Both the position numbers and the translations under genes were made by a program. 64,000 nt of DNA from Amphiduros pacificus (lineage: Eukaryota; Annelida; Polychaeta; Phyllodocida; Hesionidae): the NCBI GenBank assembly GCA_949316495.1, contig OX439004.1, forward strand, positions 34,726,904-34,790,903. Direction: 5' to 3'. Positions 13,927-25,787 of this stretch are shown in pieces. The notes under the pieces were generated by a model. It was not told the origin of the DNA. It worked only from the letters and a program-made list of their open reading frames with translations, and made no database searches. How positions within the stretch are numbered: position 1 is the first letter of the stretch; each line of letters opens with the position of its first letter.

Positions 13927-16900
13927 TAAGATGAAGCTGATAAGGACAACGCTTCAAGAAACATCAAGTACAAAACATTCCCAGTTTAAAACTTTCCTGT
14001 CTCATTTAGAAAAGTCTTTTATGTAAAGTACTTCCATGTAAAAGCCCTTTTGGTGTGGCATTTTTTTAGCTCTGTTTGCTGTAATAACTTTTCTAATATA
14101 ATGCCTGATACTGTGTTTACTCTCAATCTATTGTCTATATACTCATCAATGACTGGCCTATCAATATATCAGAATCTAATAACCTTTTTTCCCCTTTTCA
14201 TGTTCTCTGAGTGTGACAATTCCTATTTGGGCAAATGAGAGCTGACATTTGTATGCGACCTGACAAAATGCCCTTTCTGTATAATCTACAATCTTCCCAA
14301 AAGAGACCAACAAAAAAAGCATTGCACCACCAGGCCTACACAGTCCTGTTTACCTTTTCAGCACTCCCACCATCAAAATGTAACCAGAAAACCATATCCA
14401 CTTGTCATTTTTTATCATGGAGATTTTTTATTTATTTTTTTTTGCAAACTTGCCATTGGCGTCACAGGAAGTTGAGGTTGCGGAATATAGTATCTAGTCA
14501 CCAGGTAAGCAGACTGGAGGTCTGAGGTGCAGTGTTTACACAAACCTCCCAGCAGATGCTCTCTAGAAACACTAACCTACCCCACAGATGCACACTAGCA
14601 AAACACCCAACAAGAGGCCAAATCAAAACTACATGTTGGTGTCTATTTGTCTTGCAATACGACTGCCCGGACTGAGAGGGTAAATATCCTCTGTACATAT
14701 CCGCAGGGAAGCCTCCGTAAACCACCTTGCTAATTGGAATATTCTATGAAGAAAAAATATCATTACCTTTCCCTTCTTCACTGTCAACTTAGTTCTATAT
14801 CAAGCGAGATAAATACTTTTATGAGATCCGATTTTGATCAAGACAAATTTGCACACATAATTAAGCCAATAAGAATTGAGGATATCAAGCCACAACATGA
14901 ATTAAACTTGCTTATGGGTATCAATGAGATTACAGAGACTGTACAAATCAATATAGATCTTGATCATTAGTGTAAAGATTAGGTAAAATCTCAAATGACT
15001 CTTTTACCAATTATACAGTATTTGTCTGCTATGTTAATTTGTGCTGAAATATAGCATCATGAACGTCTTGACATGGAACCTGTCAAGGGATGTTTTAACA
15101 AGGCTCCTCGTTTACACTCAATGTATGATTTACGTGCATGGGAACTGCCATAATTTTAGCGATAAAGTCCCCAAATTAGCATCAGAGTACGAACTGTTTC
15201 CTGGTACCCTCGAACAGTGACATGCTGCATACCTCGGTAAATGCTTGCTAACACTTGTGCTTGCTCATAACCCAGCTACACTGCCATATCTCATCAATGA
15301 GTTTTAAAATGCGTCTACAAATATTGCTATACCGTGAAACGATCTCACTCTTTTGTTTAAAAAATCAATGAAATATATTTCTGGGTTATATCTGCATAAT
15401 GCTTACTGAAAAACTTTCCCCAACAGTCAGATGTTTTTGAATGAAAGCCAAAATTGTTCGACAAATGTTAAACTGTCTGTGAACATCAGGTAGCTTGAGC
15501 GATAATTGTTATTGACAAAGGTGTGTGTGTGGAATGTTCTGTCCAGAAACATGCTATGTCTAACGAGTCTAATGACTGTAAGTATTCATGGAATCTAGGA
15601 CGTCTATGTGTGAAGGGCTTGACGTCTCAATCAAAACAACACTTTATGTAAATTTATATACTGCTGAACTGAAGATCCTCTTTACACTCACTCTGCTTAC
15701 TCATAATCTCGGGATGGATAGGAAATTCTCATGATGTCTTTTAAAAATTTGATACAATTGTATATATTCTCTTACAGGTTTGTTTTCCTTCAGATTCTTT
15801 TAAAATTTGCAATATTTTTTGCGAATATTTCATAACATATTTTATATTATTTTATTTTTCGAAATATGTCCTGGGCAAATCTATATTTTATTGCTATACA
15901 CATAATAGAAAACTTCCTGATAAATATTTTCATATTGATGACCTAATTGAATATATTTTCCCTTCCTAGAAAGTAAATGTACTATCAATTAATGGTCAGG
16001 ACAAATCAGACAAAGATAATTACAGACCTGATTATGGAGATGTCTGGCTCGTACAATACACATCCACCCCTATTCAAGTATACTTGCACAGAAAATCACT
16101 TTTTATTATTGTCCTCCATAGCGTAAGTATTGTATTACATTAAATGGTCATTAGCTGGACAAATGGATGCTTATTTGGCCCCTATTTGGTGACTTGGGAG
16201 TCGTCTGAATAACGGCAAAAAGTGGTGAATGCCCTGGATATTTATATAGATGCTGAACTCTTTAACCCAGGAGGTATGAAAATCTTGTGTACCTTATAAT
16301 CAAATCTGTGGGGGGTTATCACCCCACCTGTCTACAGTAAAAGTTAATCGCCCCTCCATCAGTATTGTTTACTCCCCTTTACTATTATCTAAATTACCCC
16401 CTTCTCAGACCCTTTCTTCACTCTATTTTTTGACCCACCCTCACCCCTCTCCCAAGTTGGCAGACAGCCCCACCTACTGTACACTGCAATAAAACCATGA
16501 TTAATAAGGTCACCTCATTGTTCAAATTCTTGGTAATTAATTGGTCGTTATGATGGTGGTCTGTTATTATGGGTAATATAAGGCTCTACTGCTTTGAAGC
16601 TACATGTACCACTAAAAGCATAGATCTATATCAAGTTACAATTGTGACTTCCTAAACATGGCAAGGACATTCTGACCAGTCATGTTTTATCCTAGTATCA
16701 TATAGTTATTGATTAATATATAGATATATCTTGTCATTGACAGCAAAAAAATTTTGACCTGGACATCTCCGAATTTCATCCTTTCCCTTGCTTCTATTCT
16801 TGTGTCTTGATGATGTTATGATTAATTAAAGTAGGTGGAGCCACTTGATGGATTTGTTAACCAATCCACTGCCAGCTTTTGAAATGAGTTGTTTATTCTG

Positions 16901-17404
16901 CCATGAGATAAGTCACCATGCGCCTCCACAACACACAACAATAAACAGATTCATCCTCCCACAATACAATCGTACTCAATATCCTCCCACAATGCAACAG
17001 GACCCAAGATCTTAGAAAATAAAGAGGATCTAAAAATAGTAGAATGCTTTGGAAAACTACTTCTCATATGTCACGGAGCTATGAAATGATCAGTTAGGAT
17101 TGGTTAAATATAGCAGGCTTTGTAGTTAGGCCTGCAGGCTGATGCGGAGGGGTATATGATATCTGGATATCCCACCAGGAGGCATCGCCAAACCCCTTAC
17201 AGCTGCCTCCGGAGTTCATCACTCACGAATCAAACATGTCACTCCAGATCAAACACTGTGTAAATGAAATGCATGTATCAAAGTAAGGTGTCATTTGCTT
17301 CCCTCCAATGTTTACTTCTCATATCTTCTGCGAGACTTCACACCAGTTGGGCTCTATATTTGTATATATATATGTCACAAACAAAGCCCTCACAATCTCT
17401 ACAG
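13927..17404. other. Unique AT-rich DNA, no gene seen
   Basis: No supported gene. A 37-base segment at 14468-14504 is bounded by CACAG and GTAAGC, as an exon would be, but the upstream tract is only partly pyrimidine and no homology is seen. A weaker CTCF-like word, CCACCAGGAGGCATC, lies at 17172-17186. The block 15030-15290 is of higher complexity than its surroundings. Confidence 0.45.
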
Positions 17405-17512
17405 GTTCTGGTCAATGCATGCTCCAATATTCCTGATCGTGATGACCGTATAAAATATGTGGCTGCCAAACTATATACAGGTCTGTCACCTCATGGCTCT
17501 ATTCCACTATAA
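17405..17512 (+). CDS. Possible terminal coding exon of an unrecognised protein
   Basis: A good acceptor (CTCACAATCTCTACAG) ends at 17404 and is followed by an open frame of 35 codons beginning VLVNACSNIPDRDDRIKY and ending at TAA 17510-17512. A poly(A) signal word, AATAAA, lies 24 bases after the stop (17536-17541). The charged and hydrophobic residues alternate as in an alpha-helical repeat, but no family is recognised. An alternative internal exon would stop at 17480 before GTCTGT, a weak donor. The upstream frame is open into intron-like sequence, so the acceptor is what sets the start. The segment is short, and chance cannot be excluded. Confidence 0.28.
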   Translation, partial: VLVNACSNIPDRDDRIKYVAAKLYTGLSPHGSIPL

Positions 17513-19285
17513 ACAAGGGCCACTTCACACCTACAAATAAAAGTGGCTACGTCACTTGTAATCCCAAAGTAAAATTTTTATTACTCAGATGTAGTCTTTC
17601 AAAAGTGTTCTCTTAAAAGTTTCATGTGACAGATTCTACTAAACCTTTGATCTGGTGTCCTCAAAATTTTATATTTGCATATAATAAACCTTAATGATTG
17701 TTCAAAATATCTCGACTATTAATATAATGATTTTACATAAATGACTAATTGTGTCCTCATGAGGGTCGATACTTAAATATGATTTCTGTAGTGACAGTAA
17801 ACAGATTAGTTCTCATAGATAGAACAAATACAATGATAAAATTATTGATATTCAAGAAAAAAATACCAGAAAAATAACAAACAAAAAGCTGTGATTTGCT
17901 GGGTTTGATCTGCGAGGGAGCGCAGCATGTTATATCAGATATTGAATGTAGGATGATGTTGGGTCGTCATTAGACATTTCATGTGGTGATAGAGCTGGAG
18001 TCGGCTGCTCACGTCAGATCCTCGGTGGGCTGACGGCCAACATCCCCGTACTTGGCACACACAGCCAGGGAGAAATAGCTAGGCAAAAATGCTGCCAAAT
18101 AGACGCTTATAATTGGGCTATGTAAACCAGGTGTCCATGCTGATTTATGGCACATGCTGGATTGACACTTCTGATGATGAAAAATGGCTTACCTCGGTCA
18201 AATATTTAACTCTGCAAACTCCTCATTATACTTAGCACAAGTTAGAATAAAAAAGAATTTTATAGCAATAGCTCACTAAAAAATATCATCCATTTACATA
18301 TAGTCATATATATTTTAACTTATTTGTAACACTTAAAGCTGTTATAATTATTTATCATTTTCTAAATTAATGCTTGATTTGAAGTTTTGAGAAAACAAAT
18401 TTGTTTCCAACAATAGAACTGAATAAATATTGATTTGGATAATTTTTCCTGGCATGAGTACAGGGAATGGGTCAGGGCAGCTGGGTGTTCCTGGTCTTTC
18501 ACTTTTGCTTATTTCTGTGTATTTGGCAGACAGTCTTTGGGCTGTCCCCAGGCACTTGGCAGTATTCATGCTGCTCAGGGTAGGGAACCATCTACGGCAA
18601 AATGCTGTGCAAACTACAAAACTTTTAAGTCTCTTTTGATATTTTTGAGGATATTGGAGCCATCAAGCAAATACAAGTACTTTTTTTTACATTTTTTTTG
18701 CCACAAGTAGCAGTAGTTTTATTTACATTGAGACGTTAAGGATAAGGAAATTTATATCTTTCTCATCATTTATATAATCCATAGTTTGATTGGAGTAAAT
18801 TAGAAAAAAATGACTTAAGACAATACAAATATTAAATATTATTCAAAAAGAGTTAATAAAGAATTCCCGTTCTTGTTTCCAAACATATTTGTCATTTGAA
18901 AACTACACAGTCCATAAAGACTAATAGAAAAATGAGTCATTAGCAAAACAACAGAATGAGAAAATTGCTAAAAATGAGTTGACAAATTGCAAATAGGAGC
19001 AGGAAGTCACATCATACTGGATGCTAATTTTCTGGAGGTAACTGGGAGAATGTTTCCTTTTTCTGTCACAGTGAAGAGTCTACCTGAACTTTTGCTACCA
19101 CTTGGTTCTACTCGTCAGAATAATTCCCCACAATAGTGTTTGTTTCTTTTTCCCTTTCCTTAAGTTATTCTAGTAGCAATGAGATGTATGAAATACATAT
19201 GTTTAAAGTTTATCCCAATCACCTTGCACAAATGGAACCATAAAACAAATTATAACATCTTGAATAATCAAATTTTACATAACCA
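17513..19285. other. No gene assigned; one high-complexity block
   Basis: AT-rich except for 17930-18140, a high-complexity block open on both strands and described separately. 18340-18710 has overlapping short open frames on both strands with no domain. Confidence 0.45.
18013..18078 (-). CDS. Possible 66-bp coding exon, or conserved non-coding DNA
   Basis: On the minus strand, acceptor GCATTTTTGCCTAG is followed by 66 bases encoding YFSLAVCAKYGDVGRQ and a few more residues, then donor GTGAGC. The length is a multiple of three, with the phases matching at both ends. However, the plus strand of the same block is also open for about 60 codons (17955-18132) with equally protein-like residues. 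Both cannot be real. A conserved non-coding element with a high-complexity sequence would explain both appearances. No family is recognised on either strand. Confidence 0.2.
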
Positions 19286-19360
19286 GTCTTGAGACGTTGA
19301 TAAAAGAAACGTCTTGAAACGAAGATAAAAGAAACATCTTGGAATGAAGATAAAAGGGAC
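19286..19360. repeat. Three tandem copies of a 25-bp unit
   Basis: Units start at 19286, 19311 and 19336. Each reads approximately RTCTTGRAAYGAAGATAAAA followed by a short GAAAC or GGGAC end. The middle copy is closest to both neighbours, so it is likely the parental unit. Confidence 0.85.
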
Positions 19361-19439
19361 CTAACCACTGAACAATGAGTTATGAGCAGAATGTCACCAC
19401 TTAATTTTCTGGCATAAGTGGGGGTTTAATGAGAAAGGG

Positions 19440-19453
19440 GTTACCATAGCAAC
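19440..19453 (+). promoter_or_regulatory. RFX X-box motif
   Basis: GTTACCATAGCAAC fits the X-box consensus GTNRCC-N2-RGYAAC at every constrained position. A second half-site-like CACCATGGTAATG follows about 30 bases downstream. No gene start is visible nearby. Confidence 0.45.
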
Positions 19454-19703
19454 CAGGTGATACACAGACAGACAATCACCATGGTAATGACAATGGGGGT
19501 GAATTTAGGAGATGTTTAATGATCACAGACTTCTTCCAAAGGTCAGAAGTTAAGTAGAAAGGCAACAAGAAATAATTAAAGCCACAATTAAGAACTAACT
19601 TATTGGGGTGTTCTCTGTGCTAAATTATTCTGGATAAAGACTGTATGACCCCCTCCCATAAAATGGTGTCTCTCAATCCATGAATTATGAATTCTTGATT
19701 ATG

Positions 19704-19706
<3 letters not shown>

Positions 19707-19791
<85 letters not shown>
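19707..19791. repeat. (AT)n microsatellite, left of MITE
   Basis: An uninterrupted AT dinucleotide tract of about 85 bases that ends exactly at the left terminus of the inverted-repeat element. With the right-hand tract it was probably one TA target region. Confidence 0.95.
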
Positions 19792-19794
<3 letters not shown>

Positions 19795-19974
19795 TCAGAC
19801 CTCGCCGGACCGTCCCCCGATAATCCGGCATATCAATTACCGACAGTGATTTGGCTGCAACCATTCTAATCTTTCTTTATTTGTATTCATTTGATGTCCG
19901 TTTCATCAAACCGTCAGACTCGTGAAACCGGCAGAATTATGTGTGACAGACCATGACGGACTGGCGGGGCTTGA

Positions 19975-19977
<3 letters not shown>
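19792..19977. mobile_element. 186-bp pogo/Tigger-like MITE inserted in a TA tract
   Basis: The left end begins CAGTCAGACCTCGCC. The reverse complement of the right end begins CAGTCAAGCCCCGCC. The terminal inverted repeats match at 18 of 23 positions. The element is bounded on both sides by TA, as expected for Tc1/mariner-pogo insertion into TA, and both flanks are long TA tracts. CAGT(C) ends with a G/C-rich sub-terminal region are typical of the pogo/Tigger branch. There is no coding capacity, so mobilisation would need a transposase in trans. Confidence 0.75.
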
Positions 19978-20025
<48 letters not shown>

Positions 20026-20026
20026 A
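19978..20026. repeat. (TA)n-(CA)n microsatellite, right of MITE
   Basis: Begins at the right terminus of the MITE as TA repeats and ends in a short ACACACA run. It may derive from the same original TA tract as the left flank. Confidence 0.9.
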
Positions 20027-21970
20027 AGTCCTTCATATAATTTCAAACAAAAGTAAACTCTGTATTACATGTAGAATAAGCTGCATGTGAAGGACGTTGT
20101 TTTTTGTTTGCTGTTTTACACCATTTTCACATTACCTTGATATTAATTAGAATTGCCAACTTGAGATCAACTGAGATCCGCGTCAAGTCAAGCTTACAAA
20201 AAATTCCAAAAATTTCGCCAAAATGTTGAAAAAACTTAACCCACCCTAATCTGCTGGGAAGTTCATGTAATCTGCCCAGGAATAAAAAGCATGTGGCTGT
20301 CATATTTGATAAAGGTGTGTATGCGTTCAGGGTGAAACCTCTGCCAAATGTTACCCGGGTTCAACTTCACAAATCTGCAAGGAGCTCTCAGAGTTCGCTG
20401 ACGGCTGAAAACTAGATATCATATCGGAATTCTGCCTCTCCTCCTCTTGTTGGGAGGCAGATATTATGAATGATGTGTGTGCTCTGCTGGCTGTGCCAAC
20501 TAAAAATCCACCATACAGAACAGGTGAGGGATTTGCTGCTGAAGAGTTTTGAATTCTGGGTGAGAATTGACTGTTACAGATCATTTAACTAAAAGTTGTC
20601 TTCCTTTCTTTCTGTAAGCTCTCTCAGGGCTATCAATCAAAAGTAATGATCATTTTAATTAATATATATATATAGTGGTAAGCGGATGTCCTATCATCAG
20701 AAAAATTAAAGAAAAACTGTGCCTGCCCTTTCCTTTCTTATTCAGCAAGACCAAACTAATCCAAAACCTGACATGTTCAGAATCCCTGTATCAGTTGTTT
20801 ATGTCAAGTTCTCATCCTAAAATCCTCTTTGGCCACAGCCCCTGATGTGTACCAGTTTTTGGGTGGCAAGAAAAAGGTTGATGTATATCCTATCAAGAAG
20901 GTTGTATTCTACCCTGCATGTTATGATGACATTTTACACATAAGTTTTGGTGTAAAACTGTCACATTTCAGTTGAGAGATGGTGTATTTCTTGTTAGTAA
21001 CTTGTTTTTAACATGCTTCCAGATTTCAAAAACAAAGGTAAACTCCCACAGACGACAGATATGAAACTTCAAGTCTGCACTGAACTCAATGGACAAATAT
21101 TCAATAAAATACCAAAGAACAAGTTAAACTATTTCCTCCTCTTTCTGTGGAATATTAGTTAGGCATTGAAAAATCCATATATAAATAGTGAGAGGAAAGC
21201 TAAAATCTGTAAGTTTTAAGTGTAAGAAAGTCACATAAAACATTAAGGGCTGAGTTACATCTCAGAGTCAACAATTCCTTTCCATGGAACTTTTTTTTAA
21301 TCCCTTTTCCATCAATCTGACAAATCAAAAAACCAAATTCCCAAAACATAAATACTTGGATCAAAACCAAAAGAAATAATTGATTTTGATAAAATTTTAG
21401 AATGAAATGAAAATAAAAGACGAAGGTCATTGGATTTTTACATTTTTTGTAAAAAAACAATTAGAACAATTGAATACCATTTTGCAGTTGGTTCATGGTC
21501 CTTACAAAGGTACTTCCTTGATACTTAGTGATAAACGGATGTCCTATCATCAAAAAAAGCCTCAAATTTCAAACCATATTTTACATGACAAACAAAGTCT
21601 GCTGGTTTCTGTTATAGATCATAAGGTGGTGTTGTTTCTCAACAATCTCACTTTCCACATATTAATAATTGAGTTGTTAGCACTGTTTCTTTGCTCCTTT
21701 TCATCACTCTAAACTTTAACATTTGAAACAGTATGGCAGATACCTGATGAAATTGGTCTTCATTTTTCTTTTTTTATGATCTAAAATTCAAGTCATGTAT
21801 TGAAAAAAAATTGACAAAAACCTTCCTTCCCCACCTCCTTTTCCTGTCGATCACTATGGACGATTTCACACTTTAACAAAAATTCATACCTGAGAGCAAT
21901 AGTTTAAGTATTTTCTAATATCTCATTAACTATATCCTAAGGACCGACTTGAGAAGCAAAGTTGGTGGAA
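20027..21970. other. No gene seen; a 33-bp direct repeat pair
   Basis: No supported gene. AGTGGTAAGCGGATGTCC with its continuation CTATCATCAG at 20671-20705 recurs with only a few substitutions at 21524-21558, 853 bases further on. The rest is AT-rich. The open frame at 21407-21712 (plus) spans the second copy and is not recognised. Confidence 0.5.
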
Positions 21971-22045
21971 CATAAGGATCTATGCCTCAGTTGGTAATGA
22001 GTGTGGAGGACGGGAGGTGGTGGGTTTGAATCCTTTTCAGACTGG
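21971..22045 (+). mobile_element. tRNA-derived SINE head (fragment)
   Basis: TGCCTCAGTTGG at 21983-21994 matches an RNA polymerase III A box, and GGTTTGAATCC at 22023-22033 matches a B box. The two are spaced as in a tRNA. The remaining bases do not form a clean cloverleaf, so this is a tRNA-related SINE head rather than a tRNA gene. The 3' body and tail were not delimited; two 18-bp copies (22073-22108) and a 17-bp duplication (22165-22198) follow. Confidence 0.6.
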
Positions 22046-22072
22046 TAAAAGGCTCTTGTAAGTGGATCCAAT

Positions 22073-22108
22073 ATGGTCTATTTTGCTGATATGGCCTATT
22101 TTGCTGAA
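22073..22108. repeat. Two tandem 18-bp copies
   Basis: ATGGTCTATTTTGCTGAT is followed directly by ATGGCCTATTTTGCTGAA, with two differences. It lies just downstream of the SINE head and may be part of its body. Confidence 0.85.
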
Positions 22109-22164
22109 ATGCTCATTAGGAAATTATTTCCATTTTTTCAGTGTATCCTGAAAATATTTTGTTA

Positions 22165-22198
22165 AATTCTACAAGTACTGTAATTCTACAAGTACTGT
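22165..22198. repeat. Perfect 17-bp tandem duplication
   Basis: AATTCTACAAGTACTGT occurs twice without any difference and without spacer, which suggests a recent slippage duplication. Confidence 0.95.
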
Positions 22199-22574
22199 AA
22201 ACTCTTTGTTTGCTTTATCAGCATCTCTATATATCTCCAGCCTCCTACTCTTACACAGACTCTGCATTCTGTTTCCATCTTGTGTGTCATCACCTTACGT
22301 TGTGTACTTGTTTCTTCCCATTTTGATTGGTCTAGATTATTTAACTGAAGCTTCCTCTTTCCATGATTCTATGACGTTATTCTTGTTTACGGCATATATT
22401 ACTACAGACAGCCAGGTGGGAAGGAGACTGGAGCACCTGACGCAATATCCTTCATGATTAGTCTGCATACGCATCTATCCCTATTTACATACTTTACTGG
22501 TAACTTATATGAAAACATAGGAGCGAGACAGCCCACATTGCCAGGTAGGCTGCCATGTCACCTTCTACATGCTG

Positions 22575-22920
22575 ATATATGTCAGTTATACTAACAGGGA
22601 CTACAATCACCTGATATGTCAGGTATACTAACAGGGGCTACAGTCACCTGATATGTCAGGTATCCTAACAGGGACTACAATCACCTGATATGTCAGGTAC
22701 AATCACATGATGTGGCAAATATCCTAACAGGGTGTACAATCACATGATGTGCATTATACCCTCAGAGGGGCTATAACCAACCGCTGTGGCAAGTGTCCTG
22801 ACAGGACAGCATTCACCGAATAAGTCATATAAACTCACATGAAATATGATTACTTGATTTATAAAATATCAATCAGTGCATCAAGTATAATGCCAGGGGC
22901 TAAAAGCACATGACATTTCA
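22575..22920. repeat. Decaying tandem array, 37-bp unit
   Basis: Units contain CTAACAGGG(A/G)CTAC and CACCTGATATGTCAGGTA. The anchor CTAACAGGG falls at 22591, 22628 and 22665 (exact 37 spacing), then at 22724 after a 22-base gain, then as diverged forms at 22761 and 22799 and faintly near 22889. Copies on the left are nearly identical, while those on the right are progressively eroded. Confidence 0.85.
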
Positions 22921-25520
22921 AATAATTTGGAAATAAAACTGCAAATAAGATATTATGGTTACCCCTGTTCTGCTATTCATTTTTTTCTCTCTCATAAAAA
23001 AGCACATGGATTTCCTTGTGATTTGTTAATTTGTTTTCTTCGTAACTAAATCACATGATTTACACCCCTGTTAATTGAGATGGTCTGACTCTAGCAACAA
23101 GAGATATTTTCACCTAATGACAAGTTACCTGGTATACAGCATGTAGCAAATTATACCATTACACCCATGATGACGACTGCAATATTTATCAGGGAAGACT
23201 TGTTGGATAAAATCCAATTTTGCTAAATATATGAGGCAGTGTCTTATATTTCAAAGTTGGGTTAATAAAAACTTACTTTTGAGATATAAAGTATTGCAAC
23301 TTGTCAGGCTATAGCTTCATCTGAAAACACAAGAAGAAAATCCTTAATATATATGATTTGACATGGTGATTCAATACTTATGAAAACAATATCATAATTG
23401 TATTATGACCCAGTAAGAACTCTCTAATTTTCAATATGTTTGTCTAATTAATGTAACAATAAACTGAGATAAATTTGTTTTTCATATGATTTATCACTTT
23501 AATTTCTAACATACAATTTTCAATTAAATTTGTGGACAATGGAATGACAATGTCTGTGAGATTATTTGCAGGGAAATAACATAACACAATCATAATATTT
23601 ACATTGTATTTATCAGTATCCTCAATGTGTCATTTTCTATCTGGGCCATGAGTGTCCAAACTCAGTCAAACTGCCAATCCTCCCATTTCGTACCCATCCA
23701 GACATAATACTGTGTCATGCCTTAATCTAACATCAATAATTTTATTGACATTTCTAGTGTGTTACATACTATAGTCTGTCTGGTTCAACGCTATTATTAT
23801 CTGTTTTCAAGGATGTTATTTTAGGTGTGTAAATCTATCGTTTTAAATGTGCACCATTTATGTGGTTATTAAATGCTTATAGTGGGTGCAAATTGCCTGT
23901 ATCAGGGAAATCATTGGTAATCAACAGTCAATGTGTTTCTATGACACATAATATAACAAAAACACCAGAATTATCATTTCCTTCATTCATGTTTCCAACA
24001 TTTTCTTATAAATTTGATAAACATTCAAAAACTGTGTTTTGGAAAAGAAATACTCTTTGCGGGTATATTTAATGTGTTCTCATAAAGATATCTCTTTATA
24101 AGTAATGTACATGCAAATATGTTCTTAGGAGTGTTATGATTACAGATGGGGGGCAACCCAGATTTTCCTGGCTTGCTCATGTATCTTGAGATGGCAACCC
24201 ATTTTCTACTTCCTGTGTCACTCTTCACCCGAGCCCCACCAAACAATTCAATTTCCCTTGGACTACTCGGAGAGTTTGCCACAAATCAATCACATTTCCG
24301 CCTTGCCAAATGGGGTCGATATTTCTTCTCAAAGGACATCTTAAGTCTCGGGGTTAATGACAATTAACAGCAAGAAAGAGCTGCGAATGCTTCTGGGGTG
24401 TCAATGAGACTTGAAACGAGAGGTTGGGAAAGTCTTGAGACGCCGAGGTCTTCCAGAGAAAACTGTTAGCACCCACAAGAGGGCTTCACAAAACATTTGC
24501 TAGTAAAAGAAGAGGGCTCAACAGAAGGTGTGTGGTTTAATGCCGTGTTGAGGCCATGTTTTGTGGAAGGAATGTCCACCAGTATCAACATGAAGTGGGT
24601 TTAAGAGGGAAAGGTGTCACAATGAAATGAGAGCTCCGAGAGTTTTCTTGACGGGACTCTTCGACTGCGCCACCTCTCCACAGAACACTTTTATTCACAT
24701 CCTTAAAGGTCACCATTAATTAACCTAATCTTTGAACATAAAACAAATTGTTCAATAACTATTATTTATTTTCGTTTCTGATTTTGGCCAATAGGAATTG
24801 TATTTTGTGTGAGTCATATGTGAAGCAAATAAGGTTAGTTTCTCCAGATTCCAGCAAAATATCATGAATCACAGAATAATGAGACTGTTTGGATCTGTGG
24901 CTGATCGCAAACAGATTTCTTGGATGAGCGAAGCAGATGAATATAGATATCCAGGCGGTGCTTACAAATGGTTATGTTTGCTCTTTTTCCCTCTTTATGA
25001 CTGGTGATATATTATCAAATGGTTCATTAGCACTTCACAACAGTTCCTTAATGAGAGAACAATGATGACTCATCAATTCTGAGTGATGCCACAGGTGGTA
25101 CTCTTAATTACAGCCTGACCACGTTTAGACGGGCAACAATTCCTCTGTAATCTTATTAAGACATAATATTCATCGTTTGCAACTTTATGTTAATCTTTGC
25201 GATTTTAACTCATGAATACACTGGGATTTCCCCTCAAATTTTACACCTAATTATCTCATCACTGGTGGAGCACTGCTTCATTAGTATGCGTGGTCTGGTT
25301 CATTAGTATGCACAGTTTAGCTCATTAGTATGCATGGCATAAAGGTGAGAAGTGTGGGAGATTTTCCAAGTTCATCAAACTAAGTAGGTGTTCTTGAAGA
25401 GAATCCCTTCCCTGACAGACGGCTGAGCATCTCCTGTCTTCTCATCAGTCTGTCTGCCTGAGAATAGCCCTGTCTGTGTACCAGGCATACAACTTGCCTC
25501 TCCTCTCTGAACAGCTCGCT
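22921..25520. other. Unique AT-rich DNA, no gene seen
   Basis: No supported gene. 24140-24370 has open frames on both strands with no recognised domain. A partial CTCF-like word (reverse complement GAGAGGTGGCGCAG) lies near 24667-24682. Three ATTAGTATGC words cluster at 25280-25335. Confidence 0.5.
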
Positions 25521-25787
25521 GACTGTATGCCATCTGACTGTATGCCATCTGACTGTATGCCATCTGACTGTATGCCATCTGACTGTATGCCATCTGACTG
25601 TATGCCATCTGACTGTATGCCATCTGACTGTATGTCATCTGACTGTATGCCATCTGACTGTATGCCATCAGACTGCCATCTGTCTGTATGCCATCTGTCT
25701 GTATGCCATCTGATTGCATGCCATCTGACTGCATGCCATCTGACTGTATGCCATCAGACTGTATGCCATCTTACTGTATGCCATCTG
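25521..25787. repeat. 15-bp minisatellite, about 18 copies
   Basis: The unit GACTGTATGCCATCT is repeated with point variants, mostly in the right-hand third. Because 15 is a multiple of three, all frames stay open and pentapeptide-repeat frames appear on both strands. These are artefacts of the repeat, not evidence for a protein. Confidence 0.97.

Noticed and set aside
21971-22045. Functional tRNA gene
   Set aside because: A and B boxes are present, but the acceptor and anticodon stems do not pair cleanly; a SINE head is the better explanation.
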